From: Minisyncoccota bacterium
GTDB taxonomy: Bacteria > Patescibacteriota > JACMRA01
Reading direction: 5' to 3'
DNA length: 41,991 bases
NCBI GenBank assembly: GCA_014376695.1
Contig: JACMRA010000004.1
Span: forward strand, 1 to 41,991
In this document: piece by piece, positions 1 through 8,803 of the stretch
How the letters are laid out: every line of letters begins with the position of its first letter
How positions within the stretch are numbered: position 1 is the stretch's first letter
The notes under the pieces: model-generated
What the model was told of the DNA's origin: nothing
Database searches by the model: none
The model's input: the letters and a program-made list of their open reading frames with translations, nothing else
Position numbers and translations under genes: made by a program

Positions 1-712
1 ATCAGTATACCCCAACTTATCAGTTATGGCGTTTCGTACCGAAAGCCACGTCAGGCCTTGCCTGCCACCCCTTTGAAAAAGGGGAATTAGGACGCACAAA
101 AATTCCCCTTTTCTAAAGGGGTGGCTTGACGGAGTCAAGACGGGGTATAAGCTTTCCACGGGCTAGGCAAAGCCAATCCGTCTATCAGGTTAAAAAGGGC
201 GGTATAATCGTTTTGACATATTACCTTGATCGCGGTCAAGCTCGCGATGACACTGAAATTTTAAGGTGTATTGAAACAAGGTAACAATTTTACTACTGGC
301 ACCAATATACCCCGTCAGGCCTTGCCTGCCACCCCTTTGAAAAAGGGGAATTGGGACGCACAAAAATTCCCCTTTTCTAAAGGGGTGGATTGACGTAGTC
401 AAGACGGGGTATAAGCTTTCCACGGGCCGGGCAAAGCCAATCCGTCTATCAGGTTAAAAAGGGCGGTATAATCGTTTTGCCATATTACCTAGATCGCGGT
501 CAAGCTCGCGATGACACTGAAATTTAAGGTGTATTAAAACAAGGTAACAACCCTACCACTGGAATCAGTATACCCCAACTTATCAGTTATGGCGTTTCGT
601 ACCGAAAGCCACGTCAGGCCTTGCCTGCCACCCCTTTGAAAAAGGGGAATTGGGACGCACAAAAATTCCCCTTTTCTAAAGGGGTGGATTGACGTAGTCA
701 AGACGGGGTATA
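1..712. repeat. Tandem array of hairpin-forming MITE-like elements
   Basis: Three related elements each begin with TATACCCC and end with GGGGTATA (6-149, 306-413, 569-712), separated by two near-identical spacers of about 155 bp (150-305 and 414-568). Each element contains a long imperfect palindrome: CCACCCCTTT...AAGGGGAATT on the left matches AATTCCCCTT...AAAGGGGTGG on the right. Elements 1 and 3 are 144 bp and element 2 is 108 bp; the difference is a 36-bp block (14-49 and 577-612) directly after TATACCCC. The array covers everything before the tmRNA terminator. The open frames here, such as one at 190-423 minus, run through repeat sequence and are not credible genes. The terminal inverted repeats and internal hairpin resemble non-autonomous mobile or REP-type elements; no transposase is visible. 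Confidence 0.85.
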
Positions 713-724
713 GACCTTAGCCCC

Positions 725-752
725 AAAAAAACACCTCTAAAAATAGAAGTGT
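725..752 (-). terminator. Rho-independent terminator of ssrA
   Basis: Read on the minus strand, a 9-bp stem (ACACTTCTA pairing with TAGAGGTGT, one G-T wobble) closes a TTTT loop and is followed by a run of T. It starts 17 nt after the CCA end of the tmRNA, which is the expected position. Confidence 0.85.
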
Positions 753-768
753 AGCTAAAAAATTAATT

Positions 769-1302
769 TGGTGGAGATAGAGGGATTCGCACCCTCGTCC
801 AACTGGTTAACCAATCGATGCTTTTGTCAGGCCAAAAACTTAGTCAATAAATTGTTTTTGAGTTAATACTGATAATGATTGACGCAAGCTCAGTAACAAC
901 TACTGTTTGGATTCCGAAATATTACTAAACAGTAAATAATATCAAGTTACTTGTGGTTGGTTTGTGACTAAAGCGAATATAACTCCAAGTACAGGGTCAT
1001 ATAACGCTCAGTACCTGATTAGTCGATTCTCGCAGATGTCGGTTAGGACAATCTGGTGGGATTAGCACTCTTAGGTTGTGCCTAGGCAGTTTGTAAGGAG
1101 AGTCGATCGGGTACGCCACAGTTAGCTGTTACGCTAGCTACAACTTGATCAATTTTACTTGAACAGTAGTCGGAGAAACGTACAAACGCTGTGGCAGTTG
1201 TAGAAGTTGATTCTGCATTTATGGTTTTGGAATTTTTGAAGTATTCCAACTTTAATGGCACATCGTTTAATTAAATCCAGCTGTCAAACCTAAGATATCC
1301 CC
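769..1302 (-). ncRNA. ssrA: Transfer-messenger RNA (tmRNA), unusually long
   Basis: tmRNA rescues stalled ribosomes by acting as tRNA-Ala and then as a template for a degradation tag. The 5' end GGGGATA pairs over 7 bp with TATCTCC before A-CCA at the 3' end, and this stem includes the G3-U wobble that marks alanine identity. The T arm reads GAGGGTGCGAATCCCTC. CGATG near nucleotides 38-42 pairs with CATCG near the 3' end, as in the long H2 helix. A hairpin (TTGGAAT...ATTCCAA) sits where pseudoknot 1 belongs, and a GCA resume codon follows at nucleotide 87 (1216-1214), matching the position in E. coli. At 534 nt it is well above the usual 350-400. From GCA the frame stays open for 44 codons to TAG at 1084-1082. 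The tRNA-like ends are certain; the tag reading is inference. Confidence 0.92.
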
Positions 1303-1311
1303 AGTGGTCGT

Positions 1312-1340
1312 AGCCTGAAAGATATCTTGATTGTTGTCAA
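1312..1340 (-). promoter_or_regulatory. Promoter of ssrA
   Basis: On the minus strand TTGACA (1340-1335) is followed after exactly 17 bp by CAGGCT (1317-1312). This puts the transcription start within a few bases of the tmRNA 5' end at 1302. The tRNA-Arg gene has the same layout with TAGCCT, which supports this reading. Confidence 0.6.
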
Positions 1341-1391
1341 TGCCGTTTCAATCAACCATAAATTGACAAATTCACAACCTTCGTCCAGCTT

Positions 1392-1841
1392 ATGACCACA
1401 AACAACTTACTAACTAAAATTATATCTATGCCTAGCGAACCCAACCCACTATCCTCAACTTCAGCACACGTCAAAACGGAAGCTGGAATGCCTGGCTTGC
1501 AAGTAATAAACCATTCGTTATCACCTTCGATGTTCAAATTTTTTTTAGAATATCATATTAATAATTTGTCAGACCCTCAAGGAAACATCCACGGAAATAA
1601 AGCGTCGCCAGATGATAGAGGTGCTTTATTGAAGGTAATCGACCAATTAACTAAAGCTAATCGGAGACTAGCTGGTGAAAATCGGGTACTAGCTGAAGCT
1701 TATCAAGCATTGTCACAAAAGGAGAAGAGGCGCGCTAAGGAGGCTGAACAATTTGAGCGGACTCGAACAGCGACTAGTAATCTAGCCGACAGGCAATTTG
1801 TCACGCCGGGAAACCCTGGAAGTTTAATTCAACCCAAGTAA
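1392..1841 (+). CDS. Hypothetical protein with C-terminal coiled coil
   Basis: I do not recognise this 149-aa protein. The first half is low-complexity and polar. Residues about 75-125 are rich in Lys, Arg, Glu and Ala with heptad-like spacing (for example around ANRRLAGENRVLAEAYQALS), indicating a coiled coil. There is no signal peptide or membrane segment. The start is uncertain: a TTGACA box at 1363-1368 with a 17-bp spacer puts the -10 region at 1386-1391, directly against this ATG, so the in-frame ATG at 1428 may be the true start (137 aa). It is divergent from ssrA and lies upstream of secA on the same strand, with a separate promoter before secA. It could be a lineage-specific small cytoplasmic protein; no function can be assigned. 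Confidence 0.6.
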   Translation: MTTNNLLTKIISMPSEPNPLSSTSAHVKTEAGMPGLQVINHSLSPSMFKFFLEYHINNLSDPQGNIHGNKASPDDRGALLKVIDQLTKANRRLAGENRVLAEAYQALSQKEKRRAKEAEQFERTRTATSNLADRQFVTPGNPGSLIQPK

Positions 1842-1962
1842 AAGGTTAACCCTTACTAAATTTGATTTTCGGGACCGGCCAGACGGCCTGGCTTCTACCG
1901 TGCATAAATAAAACTCAATAAAAAATAATTTTGGGATAGTCGTGAGTTAGTAGGGCCGTTGT

Positions 1963-1991
1963 TTGACAAAATAAGATAGTCAAATTATCTA
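1963..1991 (+). promoter_or_regulatory. Promoter of secA
   Basis: TTGACA (1963-1968), a 17-bp spacer, then TATCTA (1986-1991). The leader to the secA ATG would be about 80 nt, longer than for most genes here, and has no Shine-Dalgarno motif. A GC-rich self-complementary stretch around 1874-1893 (GGCC...GGCC) lies upstream and could act as a terminator for the preceding gene, though it lacks a clear T run. Confidence 0.55.
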
Positions 1992-2077
1992 TTCAGTAAT
2001 TCATAAAAACATACAAAAGTATCAATTCTATTATTGTACAAAAACAAAATCATTGATAACACGACCCAAATCAATTT

Positions 2078-4795
2078 ATGACCGTTAACTCTAATAACAA
2101 CTCATCGAATCCAGCCCAAAACACCAAAATTAGCTCGGCAAACGCCGTCCAAAAAACATCGGTTATCAACTCAATCTTGAGCAGTCTGGTTGGAGAAAAA
2201 AAAGAAATTAATAAATACACCAAGATTGTTGATCAAATAGTTGCCCTCGAGAAGTCAATCGCCAGCTTGTCCGATAGCCAGTTAAAAGAAAAAACAAGCT
2301 ATTTTAGGGCTATGTTCCAGGGCTTAGATGCCAAGGCCACCGAAAACAAAATGACAGAAATTCTCCCCGAAGCCTTTGCGGTGGTACGAGAGGCTAGCTG
2401 GCGAGCGATTGGGAAGAAGCAATTCCCCGTGCAATTAATCGGTGGACTAGTTCTGCACGATGGACGTATTGCCGAGATGAAAACGGGAGAAGGCAAGACT
2501 TATGTCGCCCCTCTGGCCGCTTATCTTAACGCCCTCCCTGCAAAAAACCAAGTTCATATTGTTACTGTCAACGACTACCTAGCCCGGGTTGGAGCCTCCG
2601 AAATTGGTGAAGTCTTTGATTTTCTTGGGATGACTGTTGGCGTGGTGCAACCTAACTCGTCCTTTTACTTTAAGAGTGGTTATCAATCTAGCGACCAAGA
2701 CGATAAGCTGCGTGAAATTAATCGCGTTGATACCTTAGTTGACGGGGAACAGCAAGATAACAAGGCCGTAATCGATGTCAAAAATCTTGTCCCCTGCGAC
2801 AAAAAGCGAGCCTACTGGAACGACGAAACTAATCAGACGATTGATATTGTCTACGCTGTAAATTCTGAACTAGGTTTTGATTATCTGCGTGATAATATGG
2901 CTCAGACCAAAGACGAAATCAATATGAAATCTGGTCAAATTATGGCCATTGTCGACGAAGTTGATAGTATCCTAATTGATGAAGCTCGAACTCCACTGAT
3001 TATTTCGTCCCAAGACGCCAGCAGCTCTCAACGATACCGCCAATTCTCAAAGCTTGTTAACAGCCTGAATCCAGCTCTTCATTATACAGTGGACGAGAAG
3101 CGAAAAAATGTCCTATTGACCGAACTCGGACTCGAAAAAGTCGAAGGAATGCTCGGAATCAAGCACTTGTATGGGGAAGCCAATAATGTGGTTCTAATCC
3201 ACCACATCGAGCAAGCCCTAAAAGCCAAAGGCCTATTCCACAGAGAAAAAGAATACGTGGTTCAAGACGGCGAAATTATCATTGTCGATGAATTTACAGG
3301 GCGTTTAATGTACGGGCGACGGTTTAATCAAGGCCTGCACCAAGCAATCGAGGCCAAAGAGTCGCTCGAAGTCCAAGCTGAGTCCAAGACTGTTGCCACA
3401 ATCACTTATCAGAACTTTTTCCGATTATACACTAAGCTTTGTGGTATGACCGGAACTGCTAGTACCGAATCCGAAGAACTCTTCCAGATTTACAAAGAGG
3501 TTGTAGTTACCATCCCAACTAACCGACCGATGATAAGGCAAGACTTTATCGACAAGATTTTCAAGAATGAGCACGGCAAATTCACAGCCCTTGTTCGGGA
3601 CGTTGCCACCATCCACTCAACTGGCCAACCAATTCTAATTGGAACCACCTCCATCGACAAAAATCTATTACTTAGCAAGATGCTCAACGAGGCCAAGATC
3701 CCTCACCAAGTTCTTAACGCCAAGAACCACGAACAAGAAGCTCGTATCATCTCTGGCGCCGGCAAAAGAGATGCTGTAACTCTAGCGACCAACATCGCTG
3801 GTCGAGGTGTAGATATTATTCTAGGTGGATCACGACCCGACGATGAAGCTGACAAGGCCAAATGGCTCCAAGAACACGAAGAAGTCAAATCTTTGGGCGG
3901 GCTATTCGTTATTGGGACTGAACGACACGAATCACGGCGTATCGATAATCAGCTCCGTGGACGTAGCGGAAGGCAGGGTGACAAGGGTAAAAGTCAATTC
4001 TACATCTCTCTTGAGGATTATATTCTTAGGGTATTTGGCGGAGATAAACCTATGTATTTCTCAAAAGCTCTTCCAATGGCTGACGATGAGTCAATCCAAA
4101 ACCGCCTCGTTTCAACTCTAGTCGAGCAAGCTCAAAAGAAAATCGAAGGTCAAAACTACGATATCCGAAAGCACGTTACCGATTACGACGATGTAATTAG
4201 TAAGCAGAGAAGCGTAATCTACAAAAAACGACAAATTATTCTGGATGGAACTGGGTTCGATTGGAAATCTGAAATGGACAAAGTAATGTATGGCCAAGCC
4301 AAAATCATTATCACAAACCTCCCGCCCAAACCAAAAAAAGAAGATGGCAAATACAAGGCTCAACTCGAGATTTTGGTCAAGATTATCGCTAACATCCTCC
4401 CAGAAACTAAGCTAAATATCAACGATGTTCAAGCTATCGCTACCCGCAACAACTACAACCCAACCAAGTCAACTCTCGACCTCAAGAACAAACTAATGGA
4501 ATTACTTGAGACCGAATGGGCTAATTACGACGATAGGACTAAGTCGGCTATGACCCGCTTTGTGATGATTGGATCTATTGACCAGCTTTGGACGGAACAT
4601 TTGGCAACGATTGACCACCTCCAAGACTCAACTAGACTTCGATACATCGCCCAAAAGGATCCATTGACCGAGTTTAAGGAAGAAGCTATGAGTTTATTCC
4701 AGATACTTCTCAAAGAAATCGACACTGAGGTAGCCTCCGTAATCTACCGTGTCAAACTCGATATGATACCAGCCGGTTTCGTAGAAGAAAATTAA
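2078..4795 (+). CDS. secA: Preprotein translocase subunit SecA
   Basis: SecA is the ATPase motor that drives unfolded preproteins through the SecYEG channel at the cytoplasmic membrane. At 905 aa it is slightly above the usual length. The first 35 residues form a polar Ser/Asn-rich extension not typical of the family. Walker A (MKTGEGKT) is near residues 133-140, Walker B/DEAD (VDEVDSILIDEARTPLI) near 290-307, and the second motor domain carries ATNIAGRGVDIILGG near 570 and RGRSGRQGDKG near 627. The helical scaffold with YDDVISKQR and the WTEHLATIDHLQ segment follow. The usual C-terminal zinc-binding cysteine motif is absent; the protein ends at IPAGFVEEN. It stands alone behind its own promoter. 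It should export the lipoprotein and the large surface protein encoded nearby. Confidence 0.97.
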   Translation: MTVNSNNNSSNPAQNTKISSANAVQKTSVINSILSSLVGEKKEINKYTKIVDQIVALEKSIASLSDSQLKEKTSYFRAMFQGLDAKATENKMTEILPEAFAVVREASWRAIGKKQFPVQLIGGLVLHDGRIAEMKTGEGKTYVAPLAAYLNALPAKNQVHIVTVNDYLARVGASEIGEVFDFLGMTVGVVQPNSSFYFKSGYQSSDQDDKLREINRVDTLVDGEQQDNKAVIDVKNLVPCDKKRAYWNDETNQTIDIVYAVNSELGFDYLRDNMAQTKDEINMKSGQIMAIVDEVDSILIDEARTPLIISSQDASSSQRYRQFSKLVNSLNPALHYTVDEKRKNVLLTELGLEKVEGMLGIKHLYGEANNVVLIHHIEQALKAKGLFHREKEYVVQDGEIIIVDEFTGRLMYGRRFNQGLHQAIEAKESLEVQAESKTVATITYQNFFRLYTKLCGMTGTASTESEELFQIYKEVVVTIPTNRPMIRQDFIDKIFKNEHGKFTALVRDVATIHSTGQPILIGTTSIDKNLLLSKMLNEAKIPHQVLNAKNHEQEARIISGAGKRDAVTLATNIAGRGVDIILGGSRPDDEADKAKWLQEHEEVKSLGGLFVIGTERHESRRIDNQLRGRSGRQGDKGKSQFYISLEDYILRVFGGDKPMYFSKALPMADDESIQNRLVSTLVEQAQKKIEGQNYDIRKHVTDYDDVISKQRSVIYKKRQIILDGTGFDWKSEMDKVMYGQAKIIITNLPPKPKKEDGKYKAQLEILVKIIANILPETKLNINDVQAIATRNNYNPTKSTLDLKNKLMELLETEWANYDDRTKSAMTRFVMIGSIDQLWTEHLATIDHLQDSTRLRYIAQKDPLTEFKEEAMSLFQILLKEIDTEVASVIYRVKLDMIPAGFVEEN

Positions 4796-4863
4796 TAACC
4801 AATCCAACACTAGAATATGACCTCTATCCGTAAATAGGGAAGAGGCGAAAAGTCAATTTTGGG

Positions 4864-4950
4864 GTGGGATTGATAGTTTCGGGCTTAATTATCGTACTTG
4901 GAAGCCTTGGAGCTATTGAATTGAACAAGCGACTTAATAAGCAAAAATAG
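4864..4950 (+). CDS. Possible 28-aa single-span membrane microprotein
   Basis: A GTG-started frame encodes a hydrophobic stretch (VGLIVSGLIIVLGSLGAIEL) followed by a basic tail (NKRLNKQK), the layout of a single-pass microprotein. There is no ATG in frame and no Shine-Dalgarno motif. An ATG at 4818 opens a different frame that stops after 6 codons, so this could also be the end of a frameshifted small gene. It lies between secA and the first ABC gene. Only the hydrophobic-then-basic composition supports it. Confidence 0.25.
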   Translation: MGLIVSGLIIVLGSLGAIELNKRLNKQK

Positions 4951-4973
4951 GATAAAACCCAATTCCAAATAGT

Positions 4974-5002
4974 TTGACAGCCTGCTCTATCTATGATAAG
5001 CT
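4974..5002 (+). promoter_or_regulatory. Promoter of first ABC exporter gene
   Basis: TTGACA (4974-4979), 17 bp, TAAGCT (4997-5002). The ATG is only 9 bp past the -10 box, so the transcript should begin within about 3 nt of the start codon (leaderless or nearly so). Confidence 0.75.
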
Positions 5003-5011
5003 AGAAGTAAT

Positions 5012-6817
5012 ATGTCCAACATTGCCAAATCAGATGACAAGCTAGCGCCAAAATTAAAAGCCGATAATAATATGTCGAATTGGGGCTTGATCCAAACTGT
5101 TTGGAAATTCCTTGGAAAAGAACGGTGGTGGTTTTTGGGGTGCGTTATTTTGATGGGCTTTGGAGTAGCGTCTAATTACGCTGAGATGTATTTATTGGGC
5201 AAAATTGCCGACACAATCCTAACGGGCAATTTAAACCAAGTATATTATCTGATTGGTGGTTTTTTGGGAATTGGAATATCTACTGGTTTGCTGTACTTTT
5301 TGTCCAACAATCGAGCGGCAAATATCGAACTGGATACAATTTTTGACGTGCGGGATAAAACTCTTAAGGCTTTGGCTGAATTTGACATTAATTGGCATCA
5401 AAGTTCCAACAGCGGGAATAAAATCCAGAAAATTGAGACTGGTATCGGGAACTTAAAATCGCTGATTAAAATAAGTAGACGCCAGCTTCTCAACAATATT
5501 ACCGGTATTATTAGTATCGGCGGAATATTTTTGGTAACGGATTTTCGATTTCTACTAATTGTTTTTGTGTTTAATCTTATTACCTATTTTGTACAGAGGT
5601 ATTACGGCAAAAAAGAACAAATTATTAACAAAGAGTTAAACAAGCAAAAAGAAGTATCGACAGGCAAGTTTTTTGAGATCTACAATAATATAACTACTCT
5701 CAAAGTCACAGGCAGCGAACAAAATCTACAAAACAAACTCAGGGAAGATAACTTGGCAGTTTATCATCTGGATCAAAAAATCCGTGACAACTTTCGCCAA
5801 AAAAATATCGTACAAAATATTATTGATTACGCTTTCAAAGCCATTGTCATATTATTTTTGAGTTACGCTGTCTTGAATAAATCGTTGAGCGTTGGGACAT
5901 TTGTAATATATTATGGATTTTTTGACCGACTATCTAACCAAATTAACAACCTAATCGATCTCCAAGAAACTATTCGAACTCTCAAACTTGGGATTGAACG
6001 AATGCTTCCTATCTTGGATGAACAACCGGAGCGTTATTTTGGGACTGGGGAATTCCCAATTGATTGGAGTAATATTGAGATTGATGATTTGCAATTTACT
6101 TATAATCAAGGCGTTACAACTAATCTGGAAATCAAAAACCTAGCAATCAAAAAAGGTCAAAAAATTGGCTTGGTCGGTCGCAGCGGAAGCGGTAAAAGTA
6201 CTCTAGTCAAGATACTTATGGGATTGTACAAAACCACAACCGGCAAGATCTATTACAACAGTCCAAACAGCAAAACCAATTTTTATGATATGAATTTTGA
6301 CCAGATTGTCAATCACCAGGCCGTTGTCCTCCAAGAGACCGAACTCTTTAATATGACATTGGAAGAAAATATCACCCTGCTCAAAACTGTTGACAAAGAT
6401 ACTCTGGAGAAGTCCCTTCGCGTGAGTCAGCTAGAAGAAGTTATCAAAAAACTCCCAAAAGGACTTGAGACAAAAGTAGGAGAAAAGGGTTACAAGCTCT
6501 CCGGCGGCCAAAAACAGCGAGTTGGTATCGCTCGGGCTATCTGCTCAGGAGCCGAAATACTTATATTTGACGAGGCGACTTCTGCCCTCGATAGCCAAAC
6601 AGAACTCGATATTCAAAATGCAATCCAGCAAGAACTGGCTGACAAAACAATGATAATAGTGGCCCATAGGCTTTCGACCCTGCGGCAGGTTGATAAAATT
6701 ATCGTCTTTGAAGATGGTCAAATTGTAGAAACGGGTAAATTCACCGAATTAATTGCTAATCCCAAAAGCCATTTTGCCAAACTCTGGCAACTCCAAAAAA
6801 GCGGCGTGGAGCTGTAA
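5012..6817 (+). CDS. ABC exporter half-transporter (membrane plus ATPase domains)
   Basis: This 601-aa protein has the standard exporter layout. An N-terminal membrane domain of about six segments covers residues 35-310, and a nucleotide-binding domain follows from about residue 345. Walker A is GRSGSGKST near 388, the Q-loop is VVLQETELFN near 446, the signature LSGGQKQRVGIARAI is near 495, Walker B ILIFDEATSALD is near 517, and the switch His is in VAHRLSTL. All catalytic residues are intact. The next gene is a close paralogue with the same ending (LWxLQKSGxEL), so they probably form a heterodimer. The substrate is unknown; lipids, peptides or drugs are all possible for this family. No SD sequence precedes the ATG; the start is fixed by the adjacent promoter. 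Confidence 0.93.
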   Translation: MSNIAKSDDKLAPKLKADNNMSNWGLIQTVWKFLGKERWWFLGCVILMGFGVASNYAEMYLLGKIADTILTGNLNQVYYLIGGFLGIGISTGLLYFLSNNRAANIELDTIFDVRDKTLKALAEFDINWHQSSNSGNKIQKIETGIGNLKSLIKISRRQLLNNITGIISIGGIFLVTDFRFLLIVFVFNLITYFVQRYYGKKEQIINKELNKQKEVSTGKFFEIYNNITTLKVTGSEQNLQNKLREDNLAVYHLDQKIRDNFRQKNIVQNIIDYAFKAIVILFLSYAVLNKSLSVGTFVIYYGFFDRLSNQINNLIDLQETIRTLKLGIERMLPILDEQPERYFGTGEFPIDWSNIEIDDLQFTYNQGVTTNLEIKNLAIKKGQKIGLVGRSGSGKSTLVKILMGLYKTTTGKIYYNSPNSKTNFYDMNFDQIVNHQAVVLQETELFNMTLEENITLLKTVDKDTLEKSLRVSQLEEVIKKLPKGLETKVGEKGYKLSGGQKQRVGIARAICSGAEILIFDEATSALDSQTELDIQNAIQQELADKTMIIVAHRLSTLRQVDKIIVFEDGQIVETGKFTELIANPKSHFAKLWQLQKSGVEL

Positions 6818-6840
6818 TAAACCCACCAAAAGCCAGCTAA

Positions 6841-6869
6841 TTGACAGGTCACTATATCTAAGATAAGTT
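6841..6869 (+). promoter_or_regulatory. Promoter of second ABC exporter gene
   Basis: TTGACA (6841-6846), 17 bp, TAAGTT (6864-6869), then 9 bp to the ATG. Spacing, -10 sequence, the following TAGAAGTA and the first codons (ATGTCCA) closely copy the region before the first ABC gene, so promoter and gene were apparently duplicated together. Confidence 0.75.
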
Positions 6870-6878
6870 AGAAGTACT

Positions 6879-8696
6879 ATGTCCACCACTGTCAAAATCG
6901 AACCAAAAATCCCAAAAAGTAAATTCTTAGGCAGTATTCTGGATATCATCAAGATGAATAATCAAACAAGTCAGATAACCGGTATGTGGCTTCGGTACTG
7001 GTCGCTTTTTGTTATGCAAATTATGGTTATGGTAGCTGAGCTCGGACAAATATTTGCAATTGGGCTTGTATTGGAAGGGTTGACGAAGTTATCTAGCGGT
7101 TATAACTATACCAATTTTGTGTGGATTGCTGGAGCTGGTATTATTCTTGGTCTTCTACAAATTACCATTGCCCAGTATCTCTCTTACGCCGAAGATATGT
7201 TAGTAGAATTGTCCTACCAAAAACTACTCAAAACCGGAATCGATAGAATTATTAATTACTCGTTAAACTGGCACGAAACTCAAAACGCCGGCAACAAAGT
7301 CCAAATTATCAGGGAGGTGGGTCAGTCTATTCCCAAATCTTTAGTTATGTTACCTCAAATTTTCATTCTGATGGTTACTGTTATTATTACGATTGGGTAT
7401 CTGACTTTTGTTAATATTTGGCTATTGCCCCTCGGTCTAGTCTCGATTGTAATTAGCTTGAGCATTGCCATTTCTACTCAGCCAACCCTGCGAAAATGGG
7501 GCAAAGAGACTTCCAAGACCTATGAAACAATTTACGGCAAAATATTTGAATCTTTCAATAATATCCACGTCCTCAAATCCTCTGGCCAGTTCAAAAATAT
7601 CCTATTACCGATATTTGATTTGTTCAAAAAAGTTTTTAATCTCGAGAAAAAAATGCTAACACTGATGTCACTGCGTAATCTTTTACTGGCCTATGTTGTC
7701 CTGTTTCTTGGTTTTGTTTATCTAATTTATGGAGGTTATTTGATAAGTGTAGGCGGTGTTAGCTTTGCGCTGATGTACGCTGGATATAGGTATCTTATGA
7801 AGTTATCTCAAGAAGTCAGTCGATTCACGCGATTAACCGTTGAACTAGGCCTAATCCAGATAAAAGCCGAACGATTCTATGAAATCTACAATCTCAATGA
7901 TAGAGACGCGTTCAAAGGACTAATTGATATTAAAGATCAAACAATAAATCAAATTCAGCTCAATAATATGAGCTTTAGCTACACTAGCGACGGTCAAAAC
8001 CAACTCTCAAATATCAATATGACAATAAACCGCGGTCAAAAAATTGGCCTAGTCGGTACAACTGGAAGTGGTAAAAGTACTCTTGCCAAACTTCTGTCTG
8101 GGCTTAATACAATATCGGCTGGCGAGATAAAGATTGTCACCAATCAATCAGCTGTTGACTTCTACGATCTAAGCTTAGATCAGTGGCATAACTACCAATT
8201 CTTAGTCGCTCAAGATCCCGAACTATTCAACGCAACTATTAGCCAAAATATCACCCTCTTTGATCCGGTTACTAATCAATCGCAACTGGCCAAGGCTATT
8301 ATAACCAGTCAACTAAATTCTGTAATCGACGAATTACCCAGCGGCCTCGAAACCCTAATCGGTGAAAAAGGTTACAAATTATCCGGCGGCCAGAGACAGC
8401 GAATCGGTATAGCTAGGGCAATTTACGCCAACGCCCAAATTATTTGCTTTGATGAGTCAACAAGTGCTCTGGATAGCAAAACCGAACAAGACTTCCAAAC
8501 TGCCTTGGAGCAAGACTGGGAGGACAAAACCTTAATATTTATTGCCCATCGGCTTTCTACTCTTAAGAACGTTGATGTTATATATGTCTTTGAACACGGG
8601 CAAATAATTGAGCAAGGTAGCTTCCAAGAGTTAATTGAACTTAATGGAAAATTCAACGAGCTGTGGGAGTTACAAAAGAGCGGGGCGGAGTTGTAA
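6879..8696 (+). CDS. ABC exporter half-transporter, paralogue of preceding gene
   Basis: A 605-aa exporter with an N-terminal multi-span membrane domain (about residues 40-330) and a C-terminal ATPase domain. Walker A is GTTGSGKST near 392, the Q-loop is FLVAQDPELFN, the signature LSGGQRQRIGIARAI is near 500, Walker B IICFDESTSALD is near 523 and the H-loop is IAHRLSTL. Both half-transporters keep the catalytic Glu, so neither ATP site looks degenerate. The cytoplasmic loops share recognisable blocks with the first gene (NWHxxxNxGNKxQ; GKxFExxNNIxxLKxxG), pointing to tandem duplication followed by divergence. It sits 61 bp downstream of its paralogue with its own promoter. Substrate unknown. 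Confidence 0.93.
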   Translation: MSTTVKIEPKIPKSKFLGSILDIIKMNNQTSQITGMWLRYWSLFVMQIMVMVAELGQIFAIGLVLEGLTKLSSGYNYTNFVWIAGAGIILGLLQITIAQYLSYAEDMLVELSYQKLLKTGIDRIINYSLNWHETQNAGNKVQIIREVGQSIPKSLVMLPQIFILMVTVIITIGYLTFVNIWLLPLGLVSIVISLSIAISTQPTLRKWGKETSKTYETIYGKIFESFNNIHVLKSSGQFKNILLPIFDLFKKVFNLEKKMLTLMSLRNLLLAYVVLFLGFVYLIYGGYLISVGGVSFALMYAGYRYLMKLSQEVSRFTRLTVELGLIQIKAERFYEIYNLNDRDAFKGLIDIKDQTINQIQLNNMSFSYTSDGQNQLSNINMTINRGQKIGLVGTTGSGKSTLAKLLSGLNTISAGEIKIVTNQSAVDFYDLSLDQWHNYQFLVAQDPELFNATISQNITLFDPVTNQSQLAKAIITSQLNSVIDELPSGLETLIGEKGYKLSGGQRQRIGIARAIYANAQIICFDESTSALDSKTEQDFQTALEQDWEDKTLIFIAHRLSTLKNVDVIYVFEHGQIIEQGSFQELIELNGKFNELWELQKSGAEL

Positions 8697-8719
8697 ACTT
8701 AAATTCTGGCAATAACCCC

Positions 8720-8748
8720 TTGTCAAGAAGTAATAAGTTGTATAAAAT
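8720..8748 (+). promoter_or_regulatory. Promoter of small membrane protein gene
   Basis: TTGTCA (8720-8725), a 17-bp spacer, then TAAAAT (8743-8748), one of the best -10 boxes in the window. The predicted leader is about 48 nt and has no Shine-Dalgarno motif. Confidence 0.7.
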
Positions 8749-8803
8749 AAAATCACAAAATTCTAATCTACTAATTAAAAACCCCTAATTTAATCTTTTT
8801 CCT

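Noticed and set aside
190-423. 77-aa open frame on the minus strand inside the repeat array
   Set aside because: It spans the repeat units and hairpins and has no protein-like composition.
1-712. CRISPR array
   Set aside because: The repeats are long (108-144 bp), few, palindromic and separated by near-identical spacers, with no cas genes.
769-800. tmRNA 3' end as an attachment site for an integrated element
   Set aside because: I found no second copy of the tmRNA 3' end in the window and no integrase gene.
949-966. Alternative tmRNA resume site TTTAGTCACAAACC on the minus strand
   Set aside because: It resembles the E. coli resume context but lies about 340 nt from the 5' end, far from the expected position near nucleotide 90.
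3825-4121. 98-aa plus-strand frame inside secA
   Set aside because: It overlaps the conserved helicase motifs of SecA in another frame and has no independent support.
4818-4846. Terminator after secA (CCTCT...AGAGG)
   Set aside because: The stem is interrupted and no T run follows it.
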